Below, piece after piece: positions 1-8,277 of a DNA stretch of 64,000 nucleotides. Source of the DNA: Pseudomonas kermanshahensis. Its GTDB lineage: Bacteria > Pseudomonadota > Gammaproteobacteria > Pseudomonadales > Pseudomonadaceae. Position numbers and translations under genes: made by a program. Each line of letters starts with the position of its first letter. The first letter of the stretch is position 1. A model generated the notes under the pieces. It saw nothing but the letters and a program-made list of their open reading frames with translations. It ran no database searches and had not been told where the DNA came from. The stretch covers positions 4,216,001 through 4,280,000 of the forward strand of contig NZ_JABWRY020000001.1 in assembly GCF_014269205.2 (NCBI RefSeq), in the 5' to 3' direction.

Positions 1-638
1 GTGCCGATGGCGATGTGGTGGACATCACCTTGCACACGGTGAAGGTGCAGAACTTCGACAAGACCATCGTCTCGATCCCGACCTGGCGCTTGATGAGCGA
101 ATCGTTCCGCAACTACCGCGGCATGCAGCAGTCAGGCGGCCGGCGCATCAAGCGCAGCCTGTTCATCGACGCGGCGGGTGTGCGTTTTCTGACCCGCGAA
201 GAGGAACAGCGCCTGACCCAAGTGCGCCTGCTGGGCGACTACCTGGCTGGCAAGCGCCAGGAACTGCAAACCTGGAACGAAGCGCTGGGGCCGGTGGCAG
301 AGCTGTCCGCCAACCGCCGCAAGCTGACCAATATCGGCACCTTCCGCGCGTTTGCGCTGGCTTACCTGAAGAACCACCCCAATGTGCATCAGGGCATGAC
401 CTGCATGGTCCGGCAGATGCAGACCGGCGCCGAGGGTGTGCCGCTGGAAATCTACTGCTTCACCACCACCACGGTGTGGGCGGAGTACGAGCGGATTCAG
501 GGGGATATCTTCGATTATCTGCTGGCGGTGTTGCCGGAGTTTGGTTTGAGCTTGTATCAACAGCCGAGTGGCAATGACATGCGGGTGGGGTTGAGCGGGC
601 GAGTGCCGCACCGGTTGGAAGAGATGAGCGAGGCTTGA
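1..638 (+). CDS. Mechanosensitive ion channel, YbdG/MscM-like, C-terminal part (5' end outside window)
   Basis: The frame is open from the left edge (codons start at base 3, reading ADGDVVDITLHTVKV), so the true start lies upstream. The visible part matches the cytoplasmic MscS-type beta domain and C-terminal region of YbdG-like miniconductance channels: a DGDVVDI loop, a KTIVSIPTW stretch, then a SGGRRIKRS segment. These channels open under hypo-osmotic membrane tension in the inner membrane and release solutes. The pore helices are not visible. The gene converges on the AEC permease to its right, with a REP pair between them. The family call is from recognisable sequence; the exact subfamily is inference. 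Confidence 0.85.
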   Translation, partial: ADGDVVDITLHTVKVQNFDKTIVSIPTWRLMSESFRNYRGMQQSGGRRIKRSLFIDAAGVRFLTREEEQRLTQVRLLGDYLAGKRQELQTWNEALGPVAELSANRRKLTNIGTFRAFALAYLKNHPNVHQGMTCMVRQMQTGAEGVPLEIYCFTTTTVWAEYERIQGDIFDYLLAVLPEFGLSLYQQPSGNDMRVGLSGRVPHRLEEMSEA

Positions 639-643
639 GATCG

Positions 644-749
644 CCGGGGCTGCTTTGCAGCCCATTCGCAGCACAAGGCCGCTCCTACCGGAGGTACGCG
701 CTCCCTGTAGGAGCAGCCTTGTGCTGCGAATGGGGCGCAAAGCGCCCCC
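644..749. repeat. REP/BIME pair, AGCAGCCTTGTGCTGCG type
   Basis: Two REP-like units in opposite orientation: one reading gcagcacaaggccgctccta, the other gtaggagcagccttgtgctg. They are flanked by complementary arms ggggctgctttgcagccc and ggggcgcaaagcgcccc. It lies between two converging genes and could act as a transcription end or mRNA stabiliser. Confidence 0.85.
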
Positions 750-752
750 GAA

Positions 753-1687
753 TCACCCCGCGTAACCCAGCAGGTACAACAACCCGGTCAGGGTCACCAA
801 CGAAGCCACGGTCGACAACAGGATCGTCCGCGAAATCAACCCCGCCTCGCGGTTGTAGTACTCCGCCAGCATGTACGGCCCGGTCCCGGTCGGCAGCGCC
901 GCCAGCAGCACCGCCGAAGCCGCCCACATGCTCGGCAGGCTGAATACCTTGTACGCCAGCACCCAAGTCAGGGCCGGCTGCCCAACCAGTTTCAATCCCA
1001 CCAACGGCCACGGGCTGGCTTGCGCACCCGCGCGCTTTTCTGCCAGGAATGCGCCCAGCGATATCAAGGCGCACGGCGTGGTGGCCAACGCCAGCATGTC
1101 GAGAAAATGCATCACCGGCTCGGCCAGCCCCAACCCGCTCATGGCCCACCCCCCCCCACCACCGGCGAAATCACCAGCGGGTTCTTCGCCAGCGCCTTGC
1201 TCACCACCAGCACCGCCCGGCCGACCTGCCGCTCTTCCTGCAGCCCGACCTCAATAAAGGTCAGCGAAATGGCGAACACCAGGCACACCACGATCAACGA
1301 CGAGATCAGCGCCGGCTGCAAGCCCGCCTGGCCGAACAGCAACAGGCACAGCGGGATGCCGATGTAGCCGGTGTTGGCATACCCTGCACTGAGCCCGTCG
1401 ATGCTCGCGGCAACCAGGTTATGGCCGCTGTACAGCCGCCACGCCAGCGTGACCACGAACATGGCCAGAGCGCCCGTGCCAAACGCCACGATGAAGCCTG
1501 GGTGCCAGATCTCGCTCCAGGTCGCAGTGGCGGTCACCTTGAACAGCAAGGCCGGCAGGCAGAGCCAGACCACCATCTTGTTGATTTCGGCAGCGGCCTT
1601 GTCGCCGAGCTTGTTGGCGCGACGGCACAGGTAGCCGACCAGGATGAGGGCAAAGATCGGCGCGACGATGACAAAGAGGGTATGCAT
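753..1687 (-). pseudogene. AEC (auxin efflux carrier) family permease, frameshifted at a G9 tract
   Basis: Two adjacent frames together make one AEC-family inner-membrane transporter of about 311 residues, the usual family length. The N-terminal part is 1139..1687 (182 aa, starts MHTLFVIVAPIFALILVGY). The C-terminal part is 753..1142 (129 aa, ends LLYLLGYAG). The break is at a run of nine C on the + strand (1149-1157), which is G9 in the coding sense. Ten or seven G would join the frames as ...GGWAMSGLGLAEP. As written, the first frame ends TGA and the second begins at an overlapping ATG (ATGA), so coupled translation of two halves is conceivable. It may be a true mutation, phase variation or a homopolymer sequencing error. 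It lies one base downstream of the DMT permease and probably shares its mRNA. The substrate is unknown. Confidence 0.8.
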
Positions 1688-1688
1688 A

Positions 1689-2564
1689 TCAGGCCTTGCG
1701 GGTCAGCGCGACGTCAGTGCGGCTACCCAACCGGCTCATCCACACCGACGCCAGAATCACCGCGCCTCCAATAAGCAACCGCCCCAGTGGCTCGTGCTGG
1801 TTCCAGATCAACAGGTTGAGCAACAGCCCCACCGGCACATGCAGGTTGTTCATCACGGCCAGCGTCGCCCCGGAAACCAGGCACGCGCCCTTGTTCCACC
1901 AGTACAAGCCCAGCGCGGTCGGGCACAACCCGAGGAACAACAGCACCAGCCATTGCACATCGGTGCTGGGCAGGTGCTGGGCATTGCCGAACAGCAAAAA
2001 CGCCGGCAGCACGACGATCAAGGCCCCGAGGTAGAAGTAGCCGAAGCGCTTGTAGTGCGGCAGGTCGCTGGGGTTTCGGGCGATCAGGTGACGGTACAGC
2101 ACCTGGCCGGCGGCATAGGTGAAGTTGGCCAGTTGCAGCAGCAGGAAGCCGATGAAGAACTCACCACTGATGCTGTCGAAACGAATCACCGCGGCTCCCG
2201 CCACGGCCACCAGCGCGGCCAGCAAGGCCCATGGGTTGAAACGCCGGTTCAAGGCATCTTCGATCAGGGTCACGTGCAACGGCGTGAGGATGGTGAACAG
2301 CAGCACTTCTGGCACGGTGAGCACGCGAAAGCTCAGGTACAGGCAGACATAGGTAATGCCATATTGCAGCGCACCGATCAGCAGCATCGAACGCATGAAG
2401 CGCGGCTCGACCTGGCGCCAGCGGGTCAGCGGCAAGAACACCAGGCCTGCCAGCAGCACCCGGGCGAGCACGGCAAAGTAGCTGTCGACGTGCCCAGCCA
2501 GGTACTCGCCGATCAGGCTGAAGGAAAACGCCTGAATCAGCGCGACGATAATCAGGTAGCCCAT
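1689..2564 (-). CDS. EamA/DMT family transporter
   Basis: A 291-residue hydrophobic protein with about ten membrane helices, the usual length and duplicated EamA layout of the drug/metabolite transporter superfamily. It begins MGYLIIVALIQAFSFSLIGEY and has a short charged C-terminus. It probably exports or imports a small carboxylate, amino acid or amine, but the sequence does not show which. Its stop is one base from the start of the AEC permease, so the two form a leftward operon. A REP pair lies upstream. Confidence 0.85.
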   Translation of the reverse strand: MGYLIIVALIQAFSFSLIGEYLAGHVDSYFAVLARVLLAGLVFLPLTRWRQVEPRFMRSMLLIGALQYGITYVCLYLSFRVLTVPEVLLFTILTPLHVTLIEDALNRRFNPWALLAALVAVAGAAVIRFDSISGEFFIGFLLLQLANFTYAAGQVLYRHLIARNPSDLPHYKRFGYFYLGALIVVLPAFLLFGNAQHLPSTDVQWLVLLFLGLCPTALGLYWWNKGACLVSGATLAVMNNLHVPVGLLLNLLIWNQHEPLGRLLIGGAVILASVWMSRLGSRTDVALTRKA

Positions 2565-2649
2565 GGTTGCCTCTCGTGGATCAAGGCGGCGACCTTAGCG
2601 GGTTGCGGGCAATCTGTTCAACCCTGCGGAATGTGGGGGCTGAGTTTTT

Positions 2650-2762
2650 GTAGGAGCGGCCTTGCGTCGCGAAAGGGCTGCGTAGCGGCCCCAGATTTAC
2701 GCTTCACCTCAAGCACGATGGGGCTGCTTTGCAGCCCTTTCGCGACACAAGGCCGCTCCTAC
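2650..2762. repeat. REP/BIME pair
   Basis: Inverted REP-like units gtaggagcggccttgcgtcg and cgacacaaggccgctcctac, with inner arms gggctgcgtagcggcccc and ggggctgctttgcagccc. It lies between two leftward genes (azoR and the DMT permease). Confidence 0.85.
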
Positions 2763-2787
2763 AATTGATCGCATGGGCCGCAGGCAT

Positions 2788-2813
2788 AAAAAAGCCCGGC
2801 CATCAGGCCGGGC
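2788..2813 (-). terminator. Rho-independent terminator of azoR
   Basis: Read on the minus strand it is a GC-rich stem GCCCGGCC / GGCCGGGC with a TGAT loop, followed by six T. It sits about 55 bases after the azoR stop. Confidence 0.85.
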
Positions 2814-2866
2814 AGGTACACCCAAAGGAGCAAAAACAGGTGTCAGGGTTGGGAATTCGTTGACGC

Positions 2867-3472
2867 TCAGGCCACCGCAGCCAGCTTGGCCTTGGCCTTG
2901 GCCTGGTTGATGCCCTTCTCGTGGAAGTCGCCGCTCATGTTCAGGCCTTCGGCATGGATGAAATTCACATCGTGAATGCCGATGAACGCCATCACCTGGC
3001 GCAGGTAGGGTTCCTGGTGGTCGCTGGTGGCGCCGGCATGAATGCCACCGCGGGCGGTCAGGACGATGGCGCGCTTGCCAGTCAGCAGGCCCTGCGGGCC
3101 GGTCGGGGTGTACTTGAAGGTGATGCCGGCGCGCAGCACGTGGTCCAGCCAGGCCTTGAGGGTGCTGGGGATGGTGAAGTTGTACATCGGCGCAGCCATC
3201 ACCAGCACGTCGGCCGCCAGCAGTTCATCCGTCAGCTCATTGGAGCGGGCCAGTGCTTCGAGTTCGGCGGCACTGCGCTGCTCTTCGGGCTTCATCCAGC
3301 CACCGAGCAGGTTGGCATCCAGGTGCGGCACCGAGGTCACAGCCAGGTCACGTACGGTGATCTCATCGCTCGGGTGAGCGGCCTGCCATTGCTGGATGAA
3401 GTCGCGGGTCAGTTGACGGGAAACGGAATCCTGCTGGCGGGCGCTGCTTTCGATGATCAGTACGCGGGACAT
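2867..3472 (-). CDS. azoR: FMN-dependent NADH-azoreductase
   Basis: A 201-residue flavodoxin-fold protein of AzoR/AcpD type. It starts MSRVLIIESSARQQDSVSRQ with the early phosphate-binding loop, then has the APMYNFTIPSTLKAWLDH motif (residues about 94-111) and a TARGG loop that contacts FMN. The family reduces azo dyes and quinones with NADH in the cytosol as a homodimer. The length matches the family. It has its own terminator. The upstream gap to the small exported protein holds an AT-rich stretch with ATCGAT-containing dyads that may be its promoter. Physiological substrates are more likely quinones than dyes (inference). Confidence 0.93.
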   Translation of the reverse strand: MSRVLIIESSARQQDSVSRQLTRDFIQQWQAAHPSDEITVRDLAVTSVPHLDANLLGGWMKPEEQRSAAELEALARSNELTDELLAADVLVMAAPMYNFTIPSTLKAWLDHVLRAGITFKYTPTGPQGLLTGKRAIVLTARGGIHAGATSDHQEPYLRQVMAFIGIHDVNFIHAEGLNMSGDFHEKGINQAKAKAKLAAVA

Positions 3473-3580
3473 GGGGTGCCTCCATCGGCAAAAAGGGTGC
3501 GATTCGATGGAGGTGAGATTAAGGCTTGACCTATCGATAAAAAAGCGTAAAAAGTGGGTTCAATCAATCGATTAATCCGT

Positions 3581-3898
3581 TTATTCCGCTGTACAGTTCA
3601 CGCTGATCCGCAATTTGATGATCTGGCGATTGAACTTGGCGGTGACGTCGACGCTTTTACCCGCCGGCACGTTCACCCGGCGCACCCGCGGCGCTTCCGG
3701 GCCGTTGCGGAACATCACCTTGCAGGCTGCAGGCACCTGCCCATAGTTGTTGAGGGTGATGGCGCCAATGTCGTAGGCGGTATCGTAGGCCGTGTAGTCG
3801 AGCTTGACCCCATCCTCCAATTGCTTCTCCACATCGATGGGGTAAGCCATGGCACCGAGGGGCAGGCACATCAGTATTGCCGCACAACATTTCTTCAT
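3581..3898 (-). CDS. Small exported protein of unknown function
   Basis: A 105-residue protein with a clear Sec signal peptide (MKKCCAAILMCLPLGAMA, cleavage near residue 18). The mature part is about 85 residues, rich in beta-type sequence, with two cysteines that could form a disulfide (in AACKVM and SVNCTAE). A good ribosome site (aagga/ggag) precedes the ATG. It is divergent from the LysR gene, with only 48 bases between starts, so the regulator may control it. Such proteins are conserved in Pseudomonas, but I do not know a function. Confidence 0.7.
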   Translation of the reverse strand: MKKCCAAILMCLPLGAMAYPIDVEKQLEDGVKLDYTAYDTAYDIGAITLNNYGQVPAACKVMFRNGPEAPRVRRVNVPAGKSVDVTAKFNRQIIKLRISVNCTAE

Positions 3899-3946
3899 GG
3901 GGCGCTCTCCTTGGAAGAGCGCAGCTTAGGACAACAGGAGCGAAAC

Positions 3947-4870
3947 ATGAAAGCGCCGCGCGTAACCCTTGATCAGTGGCGAACACTGCAAGCAGTGGTC
4001 GATCACGGGGGGTTTGCCCAGGCCGCCGAGGCGCTGCACCGTTCGCAGTCGTCGGTCAGCTACACCGTGGCCCGCATGCAAGAGCAGCTCGGTGTTCCGC
4101 TGCTGCGCATCGATGGGCGCAAAGCGGTGCTCACCGAGGCTGGCAACGTGCTGCTGCGCCGCTCACGCCACCTGGTCAAACAGGCCAGCCAGCTCGAAGA
4201 CCTTGCCCATCACATGGAGCAAGGCTGGGAAGCCGAGGTGCGCGTGGTGGTCGACGCCGCCTACCCCAGCGCCCGGCTGGTTCGTGCGCTGAGTGCGTTC
4301 ATGCCGCAAAGCCGCGGTTGCCGGGTGCGTCTGCGTGAAGAGGTGTTGTCGGGCGTCGAGGAAGTGCTACGCGAAGGCATCGCTGACCTGGCCATCAGCA
4401 GCTACAGCATCGGCGGCTACCTGGGCGCCGAACTGAGCGCGGTAGAGTTCATCGCCGTTGCCCACCCCGAACACAGCCTGCACCGCCTGGGCCGTGAAAT
4501 TACCTTCCAGGACCTGGAAAGCCAGCTGCAGGTGGTGATCCGCGACTCTGGCCGCGCCCAACCGCTGGATGTCGGCTGGCTGGGCGCAGAACAGCGCTGG
4601 ACCGTCGGCAGCTTGGGCACCGCCACCACCTTCGTCAGCAGCGGCCTGGGCTTTGCCTGGCTGCCGCGGCACATGATCGAGCGCGAACTGCGTGAAGGCG
4701 TGCTCAAGCCGTTGCCGCTGGATCAGGGTGGCAGCCGTCACCCACTGTTCTACCTTTATTCGAGCAAAGAGAAGACCCTGGGCCCGGCTACGCAGATTCT
4801 CATCGACCTGCTGCGCAACTTCGACACCGCGCCTCTGGACGTGCCCTTCGCAGCCCCCCCACAAGCCTGA
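3947..4870 (+). CDS. LysR-family transcriptional regulator
   Basis: 307 residues. The N-terminal winged helix-turn-helix (about residues 8-65) reads TLDQWRTLQAVVDHGGFAQ followed by AAEALHRSQSSVSYTVARMQ, and an effector-binding periplasmic-binding-protein fold follows. The start at 3947 is chosen because it has an aggag ribosome site at the right distance and gives the normal LysR length; the frame stays open further upstream, but that overlaps the divergent gene. It is followed after 13 bases by an alpha/beta hydrolase. The inducer is unknown. It may control the divergent exported protein and/or the downstream run. Confidence 0.93.
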   Translation: MKAPRVTLDQWRTLQAVVDHGGFAQAAEALHRSQSSVSYTVARMQEQLGVPLLRIDGRKAVLTEAGNVLLRRSRHLVKQASQLEDLAHHMEQGWEAEVRVVVDAAYPSARLVRALSAFMPQSRGCRVRLREEVLSGVEEVLREGIADLAISSYSIGGYLGAELSAVEFIAVAHPEHSLHRLGREITFQDLESQLQVVIRDSGRAQPLDVGWLGAEQRWTVGSLGTATTFVSSGLGFAWLPRHMIERELREGVLKPLPLDQGGSRHPLFYLYSSKEKTLGPATQILIDLLRNFDTAPLDVPFAAPPQA

Positions 4871-4883
4871 GAGGACCGCGCCC

Positions 4884-5696
4884 ATGGCCTATTTCGAACA
4901 CGAAGGATGCTTACTGCATTACGAGGAATATGGCCAGGGCGAACCCTTGGTGCTGCTGCATGGCCTGGGCTCCAGCTGCCAGGACTGGGAGCTGCAGATA
5001 CCGCTGTTGAGCCGCCACTACCGGGTCATCGTCATGGACATTCGCGGGCACGGCCGCTCCGACAAACCCCGCGACGGTTACCAGATCGCCACCTTCAGCG
5101 AAGACCTGCTGGCCCTGCTCGAACACCTGCAGACCGGCCCGGTGCACTTCGTGGGCCTGTCGATGGGTGGGATGGTCGGCTTCCAGTTTGCCGTCGATCA
5201 CCCGCGCTGGCTGCGCAGCCTGTGCATTGTCAACAGCGCCCCAGAGGTGAAGCGCCGCACCCGCAGCGACTGGGCCTGGTGGGCCAAGCGTTGGGGCCTG
5301 GCACGCCTGCTCAGCGTCGAGACCGTGGGCAAAGGCCTGGCCCAGCGCCTGTTCCCCAAGCCCGGCCAAGCTGACCTGCGCCAGAAGATGGCGCAGCGCT
5401 GGGCACGCAACGACAAGCGCGCCTACCTCAAAAGCTTCGACGCCATCGTTGACTGGGGCGTGCAGGAACGCATTGGGCAAATTCGCTGTCCCACGCTGGT
5501 GATTGCCGCCGACCACGATTACACGCCGATACATCTGAAAGAGCGCTACGTAGCCCTGATGCCGCAGGCCAGGCTGGTAGTCATCGACGATTCCCGGCAC
5601 GCTACGCCCCTCGATCAACCCGAGGTCTTCAACCAGACCCTGCTGCAGTTTCTTGCAGCTGCTTCCACCTCTCAAGGATCTTTGAGCCCATGCTGA
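4884..5696 (+). CDS. Alpha/beta-fold hydrolase
   Basis: 270 residues of an alpha/beta hydrolase: oxyanion region LLHGLGSS (about 31-38), [11 protein letters not shown] loop, nucleophile elbow GLSMGG with Ser, an acidic residue in the AADHDYTP segment and a catalytic His in [12 protein letters not shown]. It probably hydrolyses an ester or related bond in the cytosol; the substrate cannot be told from sequence. The ATG at 4884 gives the standard start MAYFEHEG. It lies 13 bases after the LysR gene, and its stop overlaps the ppiA start by 7 bases, so they are probably co-transcribed. Confidence 0.9.
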   Translation: MAYFEHEGCLLHYEEYGQGEPLVLLHGLGSSCQDWELQIPLLSRHYRVIVMDIRGHGRSDKPRDGYQIATFSEDLLALLEHLQTGPVHFVGLSMGGMVGFQFAVDHPRWLRSLCIVNSAPEVKRRTRSDWAWWAKRWGLARLLSVETVGKGLAQRLFPKPGQADLRQKMAQRWARNDKRAYLKSFDAIVDWGVQERIGQIRCPTLVIAADHDYTPIHLKERYVALMPQARLVVIDDSRHATPLDQPEVFNQTLLQFLAAASTSQGSLSPC

Positions 5697-6247
5697 AAAA
5701 ACTCCTGCTCACCGCCTGCTCGGTCGCCTTCGCCACCAGCGTCATGGCGTCCGACAAGACCCCTCACGTGTTGCTGGACACCAGCTTCGGTCAGGTCGAA
5801 ATCGAGTTGAATGCCGAGAAGGCGCCGATCAGTACCAAGAACTTCCTCCAGTACGTCGACAGCGGCTTCTACAACAACACCATCTTCCACCGCGTGATCC
5901 CGGGCTTCATGGTCCAGGGCGGCGGCTTCACCGACCAGATGGTGCAGAAGAGCACCCAGGACCCGATCCGCAACGAAGCCAGCAATGGCTTGCTGAACAC
6001 CCGCGGCACCCTGTCCATGGCCCGCACCTCGGACCCGAATTCGGCTACCAGCCAGTTCTTCATCAACGTGGCTGACAACGACTTCCTCAACCCAGGCCGT
6101 GACCGTGGCTATGCCGTGTTTGGCAAGGTGACCAAAGGAATGGAAGTGGTCGACCAGATCGTCAACTCACCGACCACTGTGAAAAAGGGCATGCGCGACG
6201 TGCCGGCCGATCCGGTCTATATCAAGTCCGCCAAACGTATCGACTGA
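5690..6247 (+). CDS. ppiA: Periplasmic peptidyl-prolyl cis-trans isomerase (cyclophilin A type)
   Basis: 185 residues with a signal peptide (about residues 1-21, ending SVMAS) and a full bacterial cyclophilin domain. Visible signatures are [31 protein letters not shown] and GYAVFGKV. The catalytic Arg of FHRVI and the Phe and Gln of the pocket are present. It catalyses proline isomerisation during folding of exported proteins in the periplasm. The start overlaps the upstream hydrolase by 7 bases, suggesting translational coupling. Confidence 0.95.
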   Translation: MLKKLLLTACSVAFATSVMASDKTPHVLLDTSFGQVEIELNAEKAPISTKNFLQYVDSGFYNNTIFHRVIPGFMVQGGGFTDQMVQKSTQDPIRNEASNGLLNTRGTLSMARTSDPNSATSQFFINVADNDFLNPGRDRGYAVFGKVTKGMEVVDQIVNSPTTVKKGMRDVPADPVYIKSAKRID

Positions 6248-6309
6248 ATGCAGGTTTCACAGGGACGTGAACCCGCCTGAAGGCCGGACCAACAGGAGTG
6301 TTGTCACCC

Positions 6310-8142
6310 ATGCTGTACCGCCGTTTCGAACGACTTATCGACATTTTTCGCGAGGCACCGAGCGAAGCACCGCCGAGCACGGTGTGGCCGTTCTACCTGT
6401 ATTACCTGCGCCAGGTCTGGCCAAGCTTCGCCGCCCTGCTGGTGGTCGGCCTGGTCGCTTCGTTGATCGAGGTGGCGATGTTCAGCTACCTGAGCCGTAT
6501 CATCGACCTGGCCCAAGGCACGCCCAATGCCAACTTCTTCAGCGAACACAGCGGTGAGCTGATCTGGATGCTGGTGGTGATCCTGCTGCTGCGCCCGCTG
6601 TTCTTCGGCCTGCACGACCTGCTGGTGCACCAGACCATCAACCCGGGCATGACCAGCCTGATTCGCTGGCAAAACCACTCCTATGTGCTCAAGCAGAGTC
6701 TGAACTTCTTTCAAAGCGACTTCGCCGGGCGTATTGCCCAGCGCATCATGCAAACCGGCAACTCGCTGCGCGATTCGGCGGTACAGGCAGTGGATGCCCT
6801 GTGGCACGTGCTGATCTATGCCGTCAGCTCGCTGGTCCTGTTCGCCGAGGCCGACTGGCGCCTGATGCTGCCACTGTTGGCGTGGATCGCCTGTTACATC
6901 GCCGCGCTGTTCTACTTCGTGCCACGGGTAAAGGCGCGCTCGGTAATTTCGTCCGACGCACGCTCCAAACTGATGGGGCGCATCGTCGACGGCTACACCA
7001 ACATCGCCACCCTCAAGCTGTTCGCCCACACCGACTACGAACAGCAGTACGCCCGTGAGGCGATCCGCGAGCAGACCGAAAAAACGCAACTGGCCTCGCG
7101 GGTGATCACCAGCATGGACGTGGTCATCACCACCCTCAACGGCTTGCTGGTGGTCGGCACCACCGGCCTGGCGCTGTGGCTGTGGAGCCAGTCGCTGATC
7201 ACCGTGGGGGCAATTGCCCTGACCACCGGGTTGGTGATCCGCATCGTCAACATGTCGGGCTGGATCATGTGGGTGGTCAACGGCATCTTCGAGAACATCG
7301 GCATGGTCCAGGACGGCCTGCAGACCATCGCCCAGCCGGTCACCGTCACCGACAAGCCCAATGCGCCGGCATTGAAGGTGAGCCGTGGCGCGGTGCATTT
7401 CGACGATGTGGACTTCCACTACGGCAAAGCCAGCAACGTGATCGAAGGGCTCAATCTGAACATCCGCCCGGGCGAAAAGATTGGCCTGATCGGCCCTTCT
7501 GGCGCGGGCAAATCGACCCTGGTGAACCTGCTGCTGCGGCTGTATGACGTGCAGGGTGGGCGCATCCTCATCGATGGCCAGGACATTGCCGAAGTGAGCC
7601 AGGCCAGCCTGCGTGCGCAGATTGGCATGATCACCCAAGACACCTCGCTGCTGCACCGCTCGATCCGTGACAACCTGCTGTACGGCCGCCCAGAGGCCAG
7701 CGAAGCGGCACTGCTTGAAGCCGTACGCCGCGCCCGCGCCGACGAGTTCATTCCGCAGTTGACCGACGCCCAAGGGCGTACCGGCTTCGATGCGCATGTG
7801 GGCGAGCGTGGAGTCAAGTTGTCTGGCGGCCAGCGTCAACGTATCGCGATTGCGAGGGTGCTATTGAAGAACGCACCGATCCTGATCATGGACGAGGCCA
7901 CTTCAGCGCTGGACTCTGAGGTTGAAGCCGCGATCCAGGAGAGCCTTGAGACACTGATGCAGGGCAAGACCGTGATCGCCATCGCCCACCGGCTTTCGAC
8001 CATTGCCCGGATGGACCGGCTGGTGGTGCTGGACAAAGGGCATATCGTCGAGAGTGGCAGCCACAGTGAGTTGCTGGCGCAGCAAGGGTTGTATGCGCGG
8101 TTGTGGCATCACCAGACCGGCGGGTTTGTTGGGGTGGATTGA
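6310..8142 (+). CDS. ABC exporter, fused transmembrane and ATPase domains (MsbA/MdlB-like)
   Basis: 610 residues. The N-terminal half has six membrane helices (type-1 ABC exporter fold) and the C-terminal half is the nucleotide-binding domain: Walker A GPSGAGKST, signature LSGGQRQR, Walker B ILIMDEATSALD and switch His in AIAHRLST. It works as a homodimer in the inner membrane and exports a hydrophobic or peptide-like substrate, not identifiable here. The ATG at 6310 is preferred over GTG at 6298 because aggag at 6294-6298 is correctly spaced for the ATG. It is 62 bases after ppiA. A long hairpin repeat follows the stop. Confidence 0.92.
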   Translation: MLYRRFERLIDIFREAPSEAPPSTVWPFYLYYLRQVWPSFAALLVVGLVASLIEVAMFSYLSRIIDLAQGTPNANFFSEHSGELIWMLVVILLLRPLFFGLHDLLVHQTINPGMTSLIRWQNHSYVLKQSLNFFQSDFAGRIAQRIMQTGNSLRDSAVQAVDALWHVLIYAVSSLVLFAEADWRLMLPLLAWIACYIAALFYFVPRVKARSVISSDARSKLMGRIVDGYTNIATLKLFAHTDYEQQYAREAIREQTEKTQLASRVITSMDVVITTLNGLLVVGTTGLALWLWSQSLITVGAIALTTGLVIRIVNMSGWIMWVVNGIFENIGMVQDGLQTIAQPVTVTDKPNAPALKVSRGAVHFDDVDFHYGKASNVIEGLNLNIRPGEKIGLIGPSGAGKSTLVNLLLRLYDVQGGRILIDGQDIAEVSQASLRAQIGMITQDTSLLHRSIRDNLLYGRPEASEAALLEAVRRARADEFIPQLTDAQGRTGFDAHVGERGVKLSGGQRQRIAIARVLLKNAPILIMDEATSALDSEVEAAIQESLETLMQGKTVIAIAHRLSTIARMDRLVVLDKGHIVESGSHSELLAQQGLYARLWHHQTGGFVGVD

Positions 8143-8160
8143 GATGAGCGGTTGCCTGCG

Positions 8161-8260
8161 CCGGCCTCTTCGCGGGGCAAGCCCGCTCCCACAGGTTCAT
8201 CACTGCCCGTAAAACCAGTGATGCACCTGTGGGAGCGGGCTTGCCCCGCGAAGAGGCCGG
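8161..8260. repeat. REP/BIME pair forming one long hairpin, GGGCAAGCCCGCTCC type
   Basis: The arms begin ccggcctcttcgcggggcaa and end with the reverse complement. Pairing continues through acaggt/acctgt and CATCACTG/CAGTGATG around a small loop, so nearly the whole 100 bases folds as one stem. It sits between convergent genes and may serve both as terminator. Confidence 0.9.
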
Positions 8261-8277
8261 GGAAAGCGACATAAAAT

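Noticed and set aside
3554..3946. N-terminal extension of the LysR gene
   Set aside because: It overlaps the divergent exported protein, lacks a ribosome site and makes the regulator far longer than its family.
6304..7839. 511-codon frame antisense to the ABC exporter
   Set aside because: Low-complexity H/Q/A/G-rich translation typical of an antisense shadow. The + strand carries clear ABC motifs.
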